Of a DNA stretch of 64,000 bases, positions 22,800 through 34,750 are shown piece after piece. This DNA comes from Sternotherus odoratus (lineage: Eukaryota; Chordata; Testudines; Kinosternidae). Each line of letters starts with the position of its first letter. Within the stretch, counting starts at the first letter, position 1. The stretch lies in NCBI GenBank assembly GCA_032164245.1, contig JAVMKO010000195.1:62001-126000 (forward strand), read 5' to 3'. Both the position numbers and the translations under genes were made by a program. Below the pieces are notes generated by a model. The model ran no database searches, was not told where the DNA came from, and saw only the letters and a list, made by a program, of their open reading frames with translations.

Positions 22800-25700
22800 T
22801 TACTCTGCCCCCGCAGGTGTCACTGGAATGGAAGCGCAGGGAGCTGCCCTGACCTTTGACTGCTTCACAACGGTAGCTGCATGATGGGCTTAGTTCCTGC
22901 CTCTCACCTCCCCTCATCCTGCGCAGGCAGAGCACCACGGCAGCCGTGAGAACGATCCCTGCTCCCAGCGCCAGCAGCCGGATGGTCCAGTGATGCTCAG
23001 GCAGCTCCCTGTGCTCTGAGCTGATCTGGGTCGTGTTCCTCCGAGCAGAGAACCCTACGAGAGGAAAGGGGAACCCCCGGATCAGCAGGTGGTGGTGTTG
23101 AAATGTCCTGACGTGCCCTAGGAACACAGGCCCAGAAGAGACACTGGGGGTCGAAAACCTGCCCTGTCAGCACGGCTCCGGTTCAGCACAGCACGGAGAC
23201 GTGCTTCACATTCACACCCGCTTTGACCTGAGCGGGACGGAGACACGGGCCTGGGGGGTTCCTGCCTGTGTGTGCAAAAGCTGCACCCTGCTTGTGCTGT
23301 TGCCTGGGATTCAATGGGCACAATCGATTGAACCAATTAACTTCCTCACGTGGATCCAGCCCTTTGGTGCGGTGCCCTTCACCCCTCTGAGCGCCCTGAG
23401 ATGGGTTTGGCTGCAGTGCATTCTGCAGCGCCGGCCGCTAACCCGATTTCAGAGTGCCCAGGGAGGGGGCTCCCCGACGCACCCACATTTCAATAATGGT
23501 GGAGTTTGAGTTGAAAGAGCAGTTCCTAGTGTACCCAGCGCCTCGGGGCTCCGCCGATGGCGGCTTAAACCCCTTGCAGTACCAGGCCACCAGTGGGCTG
23601 CGTTAGCTCCTTAACCCCCTGCTCTGATTCCCCTCTTCCCGGCAGCCCCCGCTGTGTGGTGCACCCAGAGGTGTGACCCCCCGTACCTGTCACCGTCAGG
23701 CGGGTCCCGTTCCCCTGGAGGACGCAGGGCTGGGCCGAGGGGAAGACGACGAAGAGGCACAGGTAGAGGGCCGAGTCGTTGTGCTGCAGGCTGTGGATCT
23801 GCAGGGTGCTGGCAGAGACGTTCTCCAGCCAGCCCGTCTCCACCCGGCCTCGCAGCTCCTCCAGCTCGGAGAGCTTCCCCGCGCCCGTCAGGCCGTCCCC
23901 TCTGAGCCCCCTGTGCCAGGTCACGAGGACGCTGCTGGGCCTGGGGCGTCCCCGGGGCAGTGCCAGGGTGCAGTTCATCTCTACAGCGGCTCCGGTTTCC
24001 TTCACCGCCCGCGGGGGCTGCTGCAGCACGGAGAACCCACCGATCCGCCTCAGACACCCGCCTGCAGGGAGGAGAGAAAGGGAGAATCACCCCCTCCTGC
24101 CCTGCAACACACGCCACCATCATCCCTGAACAGATACCGTGAGAAGCAGCAGTTCAAGCCGGAAGTCCCTGGGTGGTCTCTTGGGACACTGCCCCCTCCC
24201 ACCCTAAAATCCTGTAGTTCTCACCGCTGCGGCAGCTTCCAGAGGGGGATTTCCCAGGAGGCTGTGAGGTCTCTTCTCTACATGTCTGACCCCGAGAGCC
24301 CAGACCCCAGGTTCTGAGGGGCCTGGCAGCCATGACATCCCCTGGGTTGCAGTTCAGCAGCCAGTAAGACTAGAACCTGTCTTCTTGTGGGATAATCTAG
24401 CAATCATCATATCGGGACAGTTTTTAGCCCCTGCGAAGCCCCTTCTCTGCTGGAGAAGTGTGTGACACTACAGCCCATATTACCAGGGCAATATCATTAC
24501 GATGTGAGGTGTGAGTGGGGAAGTGATGCTTGGCTGACTATGATTATCCTGTTTGGGGGCGTGTATCATTTTGGAATCTGGAGTTATGAGTATTGAGTAT
24601 GGAGCTGCACTTAGATGTGTTTGCTCCTGGATAACACCCACAAGATGCTGAAATAAACTGGTTAGTCTCTAAGGTGCTACAGGTATTCCTCGTTTTATTT
24701 ACCCACAAGGTAGTTTCCAGCCCGTCTAGCCAGCACATTGTGAAGGGGCTGCCCAAGCTGAAAGGCCCGTCAGCAAAGACAATGGGCCATGGGGCAATTT
24801 ATCCCCACCGGCTGTGCTTTCCTGTGGATGCTTCAGCCACTATATGGGTACTGGCTGCCATGAATCATCAAAGCAGGCAAGGACACGGGACTAGGTCATG
24901 TGATACTGGACTCCATTTTGGTGCTTGTATTTTTCCCACAAAATGTGCCGGGGGCTTTGTTTGGGACAATGAAGTTCTTCCCCGCCACTTGGAAGAAGCC
25001 AAAAAAGGGGGAAGTGACATCACTGTGCCTCACTCCCCCTACAACACAACCCCTGCAAACACCTGAGGAACAAAGACTGAACTGGGGGAGGGGGGCCCAG
25101 GTGGGACAGAAGAAAAGCTGTAGCCTGCTTGTGCTGGCTAACAAGGTGAGACACTGCTTGATTCAAACCCTGTCTAGTTTAGAAGGCTGAATTTTTGTTT
25201 TATTTCTTAGGTAATCTGCTTTGGTCTCGACGCTCACTACTTCCAATCACTTAAAATCTCTGTCTGTAGTTAATAAACCTGTTTGATTTTTTTTGCTAGA
25301 AGTGCTTGGGGAATCTGATCAGGAACAAAGACTGGTCCTCTCCACTTTGAGGGGGCCGGATTGAGTAACAAACCTGTACTGGTTGAGCTTCTGAGCAGGG
25401 CAAGATGGGACAGTTCTGGGGTCCCAGGCGGTGGAACTGGGGAGTGAGCTGGCAGGAATCTCTTGGAACCGCGGCTGGGCGGGTCCCTGCCTGGGTGAAG
25501 GTCTGTGTGAGAGCAGGGCCGGGGCCGTCGGCAGCTAGTCACAGCCTCACCGTGTGAGAGGGGCCCAGACTGGTGTCCCAGCTCCGGTCGCACCCCAGGG
25601 AAGTGCATCACAAAGTGACATTAACAAGTATTTACATTGCAGTAAAAGGTAGAATCATGAGAAATACAAACCCAGCCACAGAATACTCCTCGCCAGGCCA

Positions 25701-27854
25701 GTCTCACAGCAGTGAAATAAAGTGACTGGCTCTTACGGACTAGGAGCTTCCAGCGTTCAGAACGTACATGCATATAGCACAAAGACCAGCCTCCCACCCC
25801 CGCAAAGTCCAACGGCTCGAAGACAGGATGCAATGATTGGAGGTTGACACTGGGCAAACTCAGACCGGAACTAAGACGCACATTTTTAACAGTGATGGTA
25901 ATTAACCACTGGAACGATTTCCCCCGGGCGTGGTGCATTCTCCAGCACTGGCAAGTTTTAAATCAGGATTGGATGTCTCCCTGCGAGATCTGCTGTAGGA
26001 GTGACTTTGGGGGCAGGTCTCTGGCCCTGTTAGGCAGGGGGTCAGGCTAGATGATCACGCGGTTCCCGTCTGGCTGTGGAGTCTATGAATTGCCCCTAGC
26101 AAAGTACGTGCAACATTTACTAAGAGAGGGTGGAGCAGTCTGCACTCGGTGCCCTGATCTGCAAGAAGGGATTTTCGGAAGGCCACCCGCTGGCACTCCA
26201 CCACTGCCACAATCTAACTCCTCACTCAGGGGTTGTGCAGCACCTGGTACCATCAGGTCTTGACCCAGGACTGCTAGGCACTGCACAGTACAACATAGAC
26301 TGGCTCTCAGCACTTTTACCAGCCTGTTGGCAGGTTTCCTAAAAATTGCCGGTGTAGACATGGTCCCAAGGCATTGCTTAGGCAGCTGTTTGCCAGCAGG
26401 GCCTCCTGTGCCCGTCCAGCCCCATGGACTCTCACCCAACAATTCCTGCATCTGGAACAGAGCGACCAGGTGAGCCAGGGTGCAGCTTTCAGAGCGAGAC
26501 ACCCCATTGCGATTTACAGCCTCCAGGGGACGGAGAATCAGGGGTGCTCCACTTGCCTTCCTGTCCCAACGATTCTGGGATCGTGGCTATTTAACACCCA
26601 AGAGCCTTTTCCAAAGGTTTCTTTTCTCTGTCTAGTGCTGGGGGAGACTTTCCAAAGACATTGGTGCATTCAGGAGCGAGAGACCCGCTGAAAGCGTACG
26701 TGTTACAAAGAGTGGGTGTCGCAACAGCTTAGGGGCAGGCTGGCAACCCTCACTTCATGAACGTCTGGCTAGGGCAAGCGAGACCTACCAAAACCTGCCT
26801 TTTATTAACAAGAATCTGAACAAAGAGCCAGAAAAAGGCCGCGAAGAAATAAACGTGACAATAGGAAGCTGTTCTGGAATGTACGACGTTCTCAATGTGC
26901 GGATACATCTTACTACCCGCTCTCCATTTGTCCACTGGGCCAGAATGAGCTCCGAGGTATGTACCATTGCACTCTACATGCTCAGACCCAGAGAAGAGTG
27001 CGTGGCCTCACTGATCTCTAAGCACTGGGGCAGGACTGATTTCAGCCATGGCTTATCAACAGCCTTCAGCCTCCTTACGGATGAGACTTACAGTCTTCCT
27101 CAATTGCTGCTCCTGTCACTCCAAACTCTTCTCACAGAAAGTTCCTCTGAAGATTTTAGAGGAGGTTTCCCAGCTGCGTGGTCTGTCCTTACTGAGTCCC
27201 TGAGTCCTCCTTGTAACACACCAAACACAATGGAAACTCACTTCTCCATCTTTTCAACGGGGATCGGCAAACTGAGCGCAGCTCACAACATGCAGAAGAA
27301 ACATCCAAGGAGCGCGAGTTTGGAGTGGGAAGGAGATGAGAAATCAGCAGCATCTTCCAATGGGACACAGCGTGTGGCACTGTCGTTCTCTAGTTCATTC
27401 TCGGGACTGTTATTGGCTATCCCAATGGAGAGAGAGTAAAACCCGCTCATAAGCCCTCTACGCTGTCACCCATAGTTAAGAGAAGGCACATCAGGAACAA
27501 CCTGTGTGCGCAAAGAGATGGAGTGGATTGTCTGAGAGGTTTTAGAGTTAACTTTTAAACTCTAAATGAATGCTTCTTGTTCAGTGAGTAAACACTGCAC
27601 ACCTCTCCATCTCTGCGCGGAAAAGAAACAAGCAGGTTATTTGGTTCTTTTCACGGCCACTGAAAGCAGCACACGCAAATCCTGTGTCTTATACTGGCAC
27701 CCTTACTGCAGTGCCTGGCATAACTATATACACATCAGGCATACAAATGCTGACCAAGTCCTGGCGTACCAATAAGCGTCTCATACTTACTGCTCTCCTG
27801 GGAACTGGCTGAGACTGCGAGCAGGAGGACGGAGAAACACAGGCGGGTTTGCAT
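22800..27854 (-). CDS. NCR3-like: NKp30-like receptor, short-tailed activating type
   Basis: Minus-strand exons: 27854-27791 (signal, MQTRLCFSVLLLAVSASS), 24061-23687 (V domain), 23054-22908 (stalk and TM), then 22822-22800 ending in TAA inside a 50-nt exon (donor at 22772). They sum to 202 codons plus stop; all junctions are GT-AG and phase 1. The V exon (residues about 22-146) reads the same as that of the inhibitory gene. The TM is about WTIRLLALGAGIVLTAAVVL, with Arg172 near its N-terminal end, like the Arg in the NKp30 TM that pairs with FcR-gamma or CD3-zeta. The cytoplasmic part is only about 12 residues (RRMRGVTPAGAE) with no tyrosine. Activating signalling through an adaptor is inferred. 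The weakest point is the 3.7-kb gap to the signal exon, although phase and exon length (64 nt) match the sister gene. Confidence 0.78.
24440..25300. repeat. Unclassified dispersed repeats in intron 1
   Basis: Within intron 1 of the minus-strand receptor gene. It includes GTTAGTCTCTAAGGTGCTAC at about 24660, a phrase typical of the 3' part of a turtle SINE, and AATAAACCTGTTTGATTTTT at about 25272, a repeat-type end. Confidence 0.4.
25845..26096 (+). mobile_element. CR1 LINE 3' fragment
   Basis: Diverged 3' end including TTAACCACTGGAACGATTTC, the region that encodes the RT C-terminus in CR1, and a 3' UTR phrase GTCAGGCTAGATGATCACG followed by an octamer-type end (GAGTCTATGAATT). Confidence 0.6.
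26100..27790. other. Intron DNA, no exon recognised
   Basis: Intron 1 of the activating NKp30-like gene. A 194-codon frame on the + strand (26855-27439) has no domain, no splice support and odd composition, and is treated as chance. Confidence 0.4.
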
Positions 27855-27963
27855 CTCAGCACACCTGGCTGCGGGAGTGTGCTGTGAGATCTCTCAGGAT
27901 GTGCTGGTTGTAGGAGGATGGGGCTGTCTGTTTTGATCTGAGGGAGGAGCTGTAGAAACCAGG

Positions 27964-28627
27964 TGTCACGGAGTGCCCGGGCGATGGTCTGGAACTGCTC
28001 CCTAGGAGGCCAGACCGGACTCCAGGTGAAGGGCCCCTTCTCCGTACACAGCCTGTTTCCAAGGCCAGGAGCTTCAGGGGTCCCCACTTCCACCTTCCTG
28101 GGTCTGACCTCGGAGCATTCAGCACCTTCTGCCCCTCCGTGTGCTTCCCCCAGCAAGCCCGCCTGGGCGGGGTCCTGGGGGAGCCCATGGGTTCTGCACC
28201 CCAAATCCACAGTCAAACGTGACTCTCAGCCAGCCAGTAAAACAGGTTTATTCGATGACAGGTACATGGTCTAACACCAAGTTTGTAGACCCCCGAAGCC
28301 CTCAGCTGGATCCATTTTGGGGGCCCAAGGGAGGCCAGACCCTGCCTGGGCCTGCCTCCCTTCTGCCCACCCAGCTTCAGATTCTAAAACCCTCTCTCCA
28401 GCCAACTGCAAACCTGAAAACTTACCCTCCAGCCCCTTCTCCCCCCTGGCTCAGCCAGGTCAGGTGACCTCCAGCCCCCACTTGGGGTCAGATTACAGCT
28501 TCTGGTATGGACACCTGCAGAGGGACTGTGCTTTGCATCAGCTACACATTCCTATCCCTTCACATAGACGCTCAAGAAATGCATAGGGGAAACTGAGGCA
28601 CACACACCGTATTCCTACTTCGTCACA
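27964..28627 (-). repeat. Solo-LTR-like repeat, antisense copy upstream of the activating receptor
   Basis: Bounded by TGTCACGGAG and CTTCGTCACA. Flanks CCAGG (27959-27963) and CCAGC (28628-28632) are a 4/5 match to a target-site duplication. Its AATAAA-sense strand is the same as the receptor gene, about 110 bp upstream of its ATG, so it could supply promoter sequence (inference). Confidence 0.75.
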
Positions 28628-28681
28628 CCAGCCCAGCCCGCAAAGCGTGCTCTGGGCTCCGCAGAACGGGTCCGTCTAACC

Positions 28682-28872
28682 CAGGCCTGCACAGCTCAGA
28701 AAGCAGCAAGGGCCATATTATAGCAAAAAAACCAGCTAAAAAAGCCCCACCACCATCTGCTTCCCCACCCCCCACCGCTTGGCTTGCCCCACCCCTACTC
28801 ACCCCCCCACGACTGCACAGTGATCCCGTGCGGGCCGCGTTTGGCCCCCGGGCCGCATGTTGTGCCGGCCTT
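28682..28872. mobile_element. hAT-type MITE
   Basis: Imperfect terminal inverted repeats (CAGGCCTGCACAGC / GTTGTGCCGGCCTT) with near-perfect 8-bp target duplications GTCTAACC (28674-28681) and GTCTAACA (28873-28880). The internal GGGCCGC...GGCC phrasing is typical of nonautonomous hAT elements. Confidence 0.65.
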
Positions 28873-28889
28873 GTCTAACACCTTCTGTC

Positions 28890-29340
28890 TGTTTCTAACC
28901 TGCAGCTTCACCATGGTGAGACCGGTCCTGGAATGCTGCGTCCAGTTCTGGGGTCCTGCTGAACAACGGGAGAGGGTGCAGAGAAGAGCCACAACAGTTA
29001 CTCGAGGCCTGGAGGAAATGCCTGAGCTCCATCTGTTTATTTTATCCAGACGAGGGGGTGAGTTGATTGCAGTGTGTAAGCACGTCCAAGGGGAGAAAAT
29101 ACCAGCTACCAAGGCTCTCCGCTCTAGCAGAGAGAGGCAGAGCACAAGTCAATGCCCGGCGCAGGACGGATACATTCACATGAGAAACCCGGTGCCAGTG
29201 GTGATTAACCACAGGAACAGACTCCCCAGGGAGTGCTGGACTCGCCATCTCTCCGATGACTTTGTGAAGATGTTTCCGTCAAACACACGTTATTTGGTTC
29301 AGTACAGGGAACGGGGTGGGATGCTCCAGGCCTGAGTTAG
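28890..29340 (+). mobile_element. CR1 LINE fragment, diverged
   Basis: Retains VRPVLECCVQFWGPA and [18 protein letters not shown], the C-terminal portion of a CR1 reverse transcriptase, with deletions and stops. It is directly downstream of the MITE at 28682. Confidence 0.7.
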
Positions 29341-30231
29341 ACACACGAGAGTTAGAATAAACCCCCTGACAGAGTGCAGCAGCTTCTTCATGTGGTCAAA
29401 AGCTCACCGCTGACATCAGAGACAAACCACGGAGCAAAAGGCCGTTCTCCGACAGAGTCCCTGCAGGAAGGAGGAGATCAGACAGCACAGTAACAGCTGG
29501 GTGGAAAGAGGGGCGGCTGGCAGAACTGTGTTGATCTTTTGTGCCTGTGGCTTTAAGCGTTTGTCCTATTCTTCTACTGAGCGTCTCTGCAGCCGTTCAG
29601 CAAGGATTCACCAGGAAATCAACAGCCAGAGCCTGGCTACAGGATCCTTTGCTGATTAGAAATGAGAACCAAGTCTGGCTGGTTACGTTTGCTGGTGGAT
29701 TCTGCGGAAGGTGTCCTCGTTTACTCCTCCTCCACCAGATCCGTCTAGCCACGCGAGGTGGTGAGAGTCCCTCGGGAGTCCCGCCAGCCATCGCTCACCC
29801 TCCCAGCCCAGCCTCTCCCGAGCGATGTCCTGGTTTGAGTGCGGGGTCCCTGGCCTGCCAGCTCAGCACCAGCAGCTGAACTTCATTCGAAAAAATGTAG
29901 CTCTTGGATTATCCCCCGGACATGATGGATCTGAAGAATGAACTAAAATGATGCTGTCCCGGACTCAGAGGCCCCGTGCGGTCCCTGGGGGGGAACCCCC
30001 TTCACGACAGCCCTTCTGGGGGGTCCGCTCTCTCCCTTCACCTCCTGGAGCTGCCCCTCTCTGAGCCTTAGCACCCCTGTCTCTGCCATGGGCCCCCTCA
30101 GGGAGTCCCCTCGCCTGGGACCCCCCGGGGCCTCCACTCCTCCCTGTTCTCTACCCCGGAGTGACCCTCAGCCAGCGTCACACGGGAGGTTTATTGAGCC
30201 TTGAACCCAGCACAGGAAATTCTCCGGACCC
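29341..30231. other. No gene recognised
   Basis: A signal-peptide-like frame near 29541 starts from GTG and has no following domain. The region from 29940 to 30200 is GC-rich and may be a diverged LTR-like end (GGTTTATTGAGC at about 30188). Confidence 0.35.
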
Positions 30232-30760
30232 TCAGGCCTGCCCCCCCTCAGCCCAGCACATCCCCGTCTCCCTGCACCCGGGGGGGCTCTGCCCGGCCCC
30301 CCTCAGCCCGGCACATCCCCGTCTCCCTGCACCCGGGGGGGCTCTGCCCGGCCCCCCTCAGCCCGGCACATCCCCGTCTCCCTGCACCCGGGGGGGCTCT
30401 GCCCGGCCCCCCTCAGCCCAGCACATCCCTGTCTCCCTGCACCCGGGGGGGGGGCTCTGCCTGGCCCCCCTCACCCGGCACCTCCCCGTCTCCCTGCACC
30501 CGGGGGGGGGGCTCTGCCTGGCCCCCCTCAGCCCAGCACATCCCCGTCTCCCTGCACCCGGGGGGGCTCTGCCTGGCCCCCCTCACCCGGCACATCCCCG
30601 TCTCCCTGCACCCGGGGGGGCTCTGCCTGGCCCCCCTCACCCGGCACATCCCCGTCTCCCTGCACCCGGGGGGGGCTCTGCTCGGCCCCCCTCAGCCGGC
30701 ACCTCCCCGTCTCCCTGCACCCGGGGGGGCTCTGCCTGGCCCCCCTCTCCAGCCCTGAGC
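30232..30760. repeat. GC-rich minisatellite, about nine units of about 52-60 bp
   Basis: Tandem units built on CACATCCCCGTCTCCCTGCA followed by CCCGGGGGGGCTCTGCC. Units differ in G-run length and in ACATCC/ACCTCC. Open frames across it on both strands (for example 30161-30964) are products of the repeat and not genes. Confidence 0.9.
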
Positions 30761-30886
30761 CCTCCTGCTCCCCGCTGGGCAGCTGAGATCCCTGGCCCTC
30801 AAACCCGCCTCTGTCCATTGTCTTCTCTCCAGGCAAACAGGGGCACCTGGGTTCCCCCTCCCGTCTTCTGTCCTCTGGTCCCCCCC

Positions 30887-31442
30887 TGTGATGGAGTAGA
30901 AATGCTCTTTACTGTTTCCTTTGACTCTGGTGTGAAGGTGGCCAGACCTGAAGCTGTAATTTGACCCCGGGGGGGGGGGGGAAGGGAGGTCACCTGGCCT
31001 GCCTGGGGAAGGAAAGACAGAAAGGAATGCAGGGGAGGGGCGGAGGAGGAAGTCAGTTGGAAGCTAGCTGGGGTCTGGCAGGGAAGGGCAGAGAAAGCTC
31101 AGGCTGGCTGCCTAGCTCTCTGGCCCCCAAGATGGATCCAGCTGAGGGGTCACGCTCGCTGTATGGTCTGGGTTAGATCAGGTACTGGTCATCGAATAAA
31201 CCTCTGTTGTACTGGCTGGCTGAGAGTCACGTCTGACTGTGGATTTGGGGTGCAGAACCCATGGGCTCCCCCAGGACCCCGCCCAGGCGGGCTTGCTGGG
31301 GGAAGCACATGGAGGGGCAGAAGGTGCTGAATGCTCCGAGGTCAGACCCAGGAAGGTGGAAGTGGGGACCCGTGAAACTCCTAGCCTTGAAAACAGGCTG
31401 TGTACGGAGGGGGGACACTTCCCTGAAGTCCTGACTGGCTTC
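30887..31442 (+). repeat. Solo-LTR-like repeat, sense copy, 3'-truncated
   Basis: Starts TGTGATGGAGTAG and includes AATAAACCTCTGTTGTACTG at about 31195. It ends abruptly in CTGGCTTC, where an antisense copy begins at 31443, forming a head-to-head junction. Confidence 0.75.
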
Positions 31443-31531
31443 TGTCACGGAGTGCCCGGGCGATGGTCTGGAACCACTCCCTAGGAAGCCAGACAGGACT
31501 TCGGGTGAAGGGCCCCTTCTCTGTATACAGC
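31443..31531 (-). repeat. Solo-LTR-like repeat, antisense fragment
   Basis: About 90 bp from TGTCACGGAG onward, directly abutting the truncated sense copy. It may mark one edge of an element whose other LTR is the copy at 32096. The unrelated DNA between (31532-32095) shows no coding motif. Confidence 0.6.
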
Positions 31532-32095
31532 ATTCCCAGATTCTCCTTCAACCCCGTCCTGGATCAGGAATCTTGCAACTGTCTCCGAGGGGCCAAATCC
31601 TCCAGCTTCTCCTAGCTTCACGATTAACCTGTGCTTCGCAAAGCACAGGGTCACGAAGTCTCATCACTTCGCTCTGGACTCACAGGCCTGTGTGCTCTTT
31701 GCCCCACAGTGTCCAGGGGGAATCCCCCTTGTGTGCCAGCTCTTTCCAGGTCACCGCCTCTTTGCCAGGGTTGAGCGTCTGCTCCTTCGCCCCTGGGACC
31801 GCTCACTGCAAACCCCAGGGGTACCCTGATACTGCAAAAATCCTTCTCCTCCTAGGAGCAAGCCACATGCGTCTCCGCCCCTGACTGCTCCTTGCAGTTT
31901 TCAGAGGGACCCTGGATCCACAACCGTCCTTCTCTCTGGTCACACACTCTCAGGGGTTAAGCTGCAGCTTTTCCACCCCCTGTAACTGGCATTCTCTGGG
32001 CCTTCAACATGCCTGCTCCCCAGCGATCCCACAGTCACTTACTGCGGGGTGCGCGGTCCACGGGGTGCCGTACATCCCACCACTGTGCTACCAGT

Positions 32096-32732
32096 TGTCA
32101 CGGAGCGCCCGGGCGATGGTCTGGAACCGCTCCCTAGGAAGCCAGACAGAACTTCGGGTGAAGGGTCTCTTCGTATACAGCCTGTTTCCAAGGCCAGGAG
32201 CTTCAGGGGTCCCCACTTCCACCTTCCTGGGTCTGACCTCGGAGCATTCAGCACATTCTGCCCCTCCGTGTGCTTCCCCCAGTGAGCCTGCCTGGGCGGG
32301 GTCCTGGGGGAGCCCATGGGTTCTGCACCCCAAATCCACAGTCAAATGTGACTCTCAGCCAGCCAGTAAAACAGGTTTATTCGATGACTTCTATTTGGTC
32401 TAACCCAGACCATACAGCGAGCGTGAGCCCTCAGCTGGATCCATCTTGGGGCCAGAGAGCGAGATAGCTCCTCTGCCCTTCCCTGCCTGGCTCCAGCTAA
32501 AACCAGACTGACTACCCCCCTCCAGCCCCTCCTTCCCTTTTCTTTGTTTGTTTTCCCGGGCTGGAGATATCACCTGACCTTTCTCCAACACCTGGGGTCA
32601 GATTACAGCATCAGGGATGCCTCCTTGAGAGGGGAGAGGGCGTCGCCTCCTTGCTTCCAGTGTCAGCCCCTATTCCTTAAGATCTGCATAGGGGAAACTG
32701 AGGCACACACACAGTACTCCCACTTCGTCACA
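32096..32732 (-). repeat. Solo-LTR-like repeat, antisense copy
   Basis: Complete-looking copy, TGTCACGGAG to CTTCGTCACA. It is followed at once by a 45-bp sense-orientation end (to about 32777: CCAGACCATCGCCCGGGC then ATGCCATGACA), another inverted junction. Confidence 0.75.
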
Positions 32733-33312
32733 GCTTCCTAGGGAGCGATTCCAGACCATCGCCCGGGCATGCCATGACAGGAGGGAAGTGGCATATCTTG
32801 ACTTTAGTAAGGTGTTAGGACCGGAAGACATTGTGACGGGCAAGCACTAGGAAGTGCAGTTACGCTTCTAAGTCAACTCCAGGAGAGTGCATAATGATGC
32901 TATGAGAATGATGCTATCTGTGTGTTTGGGAACAGTTCCCAGACTGTTCCCAGCTGTGTGAGTGTTTACCCCATCTGTGTGAGAATGAATGTGTGGGAAA
33001 CTAAATGGGGAAACTAAGGCAGGTCTGTGTAACCAACAAGTGCTGACCAATCAGTTGTTGCTTGCAAATGAGACATGAGTATGTATGAGATGCAAACGTG
33101 TGAGTGTATTTAAGCCCACTCCCGTATTTGCTAGTGGGCTCTTCCAACCTGGCAATGGCTCTGAAGTGCTAGGTAACCCTTTCTGCGGTCGCGCTGATCA
33201 GAATCGGGCCCCTCAGCGCCTATTTGAGGGACCGAGGCCTTCCAATAAACTCATCTACTTTCTACAACCACGTGTGTGTGCCTTGTCTCGCAAAATCCAA
33301 AGTACCTCACAA

Positions 33313-34428
33313 CAGTAAGGCTTTTGATACTCTTGTATGACCTGCTCATAAACAAACTAGGGAAATACAATCTAGATGGAGCTACTATAAGGTGTGTGCA
33401 TAACTGGTTGGAAAACCGGCCCCAGAGAGTAGTTATGAGCAGTTCACAGTCACACTGGAAGGGCAGAATGAGTGGGGTCCTGCAGGGATCAGTTCTGGGT
33501 CTGGTTCTGTTCAATATCTTCATCAATGATTTAGATAATGGCATAGAGAGTGCACTGATGAAGTCTGTGGACAATATGGAGCTGGGAGGGGTGGCACGTG
33601 CTTCGGAGGACAGGATTAAAATTCAAACTGATCTGGACAAACTGGAGAAATGGTCTGAAGTCAATAGGCTGAAACTCAATAAGGACAAATGCGATGTCCT
33701 CCACTTAGGAAGGAACAATCAGTTTCACACACACGCAATGGGAAATGACGGCCTAGGAAGGAGAACTGCGGAAAGGGATCTGGGGATCAGGGTGATAACA
33801 AGCTAAATAGGAGTCAACAGTGTAACGCTGTTGCAAAAAAAGCAAACGTCATTCCGGGCTGTATTAGCAGGAGTGTTGTAAACAAGACACGAGAAGTAAT
33901 TCTTCCGCTCTGCTCCACACTGATTAGGCCTCAACTGGAGTATTGTGTCCAGTCCTGGGCACCACATTTCAGGAAAGATGTGGAGACATTGGAGAAAGTC
34001 CAGAGAAGAGCAACAAACATGATTAAAGGTCTAGAAAACATGAGGGAAGATTGAAAACACTGGGTTCGTTTAGTTTGGAAAAGAGAAAACTGAGAGGGGA
34101 CATGATAGTTTTCAAGTAGGTAAAAGGTTGTTACCAGAAGGAGGGAGAAGAATTGTTCTTAACCTCTGAGGTTAGGACAAGAAGCCAGTAAGGGAGGTTG
34201 ATGTTGGACATTAAGAACAACTTCCTAACTGTCAGGGTGGTTAAGCCCTGGAACAAACAGCAGAGGGAGGTTGTGGAATCGCCATCCTTGGGGATTTTTA
34301 AGAGCAGGTTAGACAAACACCTGTCAGGGATAGTCTATAATACTTAGTTCTGCCCTGAGTGCAGGGGCCTGGACGAGATGACCTCTCGAGGTCCCTTCCA
34401 GTCCTGTGATTCTATGATTGTATGATAG
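33313..34428 (+). mobile_element. CR1 LINE, 5'-truncated, inactive
   Basis: RT pieces NWLENRPQRVVM, GSVLGLVLFNIFINDLDNG, LDKLEKWSEVNRLKLNKDKC and ERDLGIRV, then a frameshifted C-terminal part. In the FADD region the sequence reads VDNME, so the catalytic motif is lost. The 3' end is TCTATGATTGTATGAT, a CR1-type octamer repeat. Confidence 0.85.
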
Positions 34429-34750
34429 TTTCCATATAGCAAAAATGTGTTACAGATCTGGTGGGGAATTGGCATGTTTGTGTGAGCGCATACATGACAA
34501 AGAGATCAGCAGGCAAAGGGTTTATATAAAATACCTGTAGTCTAAAGGTTACAAGGTAGTTTCACTTTTACATTTTGTCAGTGATTAGCTATAAGGGCGT
34601 AGGAAATAAAGTGTTTGAATTCAAAGCAGTTCTCCATGTTCGGGAACAGGATCTGCTGCTCTGTCTCCTCGGGTCCCTGCAATCTGCAGGTAAGTCACTC
34701 GTTCCTATTTGGACCATGGAAGAGATGTGGAGATGGAAATTCAAGATGAG

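Noticed and set aside
26855..27439. 194-codon + strand frame
   Set aside because: Lies in an intron of the minus-strand receptor gene; no domain and no splice or promoter evidence.
29541..29879. Signal-peptide-like N-terminus followed by a short frame
   Set aside because: Starts with GTG, not ATG, and no Ig or other domain follows within splicing distance.
30161..30964. 267-codon proline-rich frame
   Set aside because: Generated by the GC-rich minisatellite; frames on the opposite strand are equally open.
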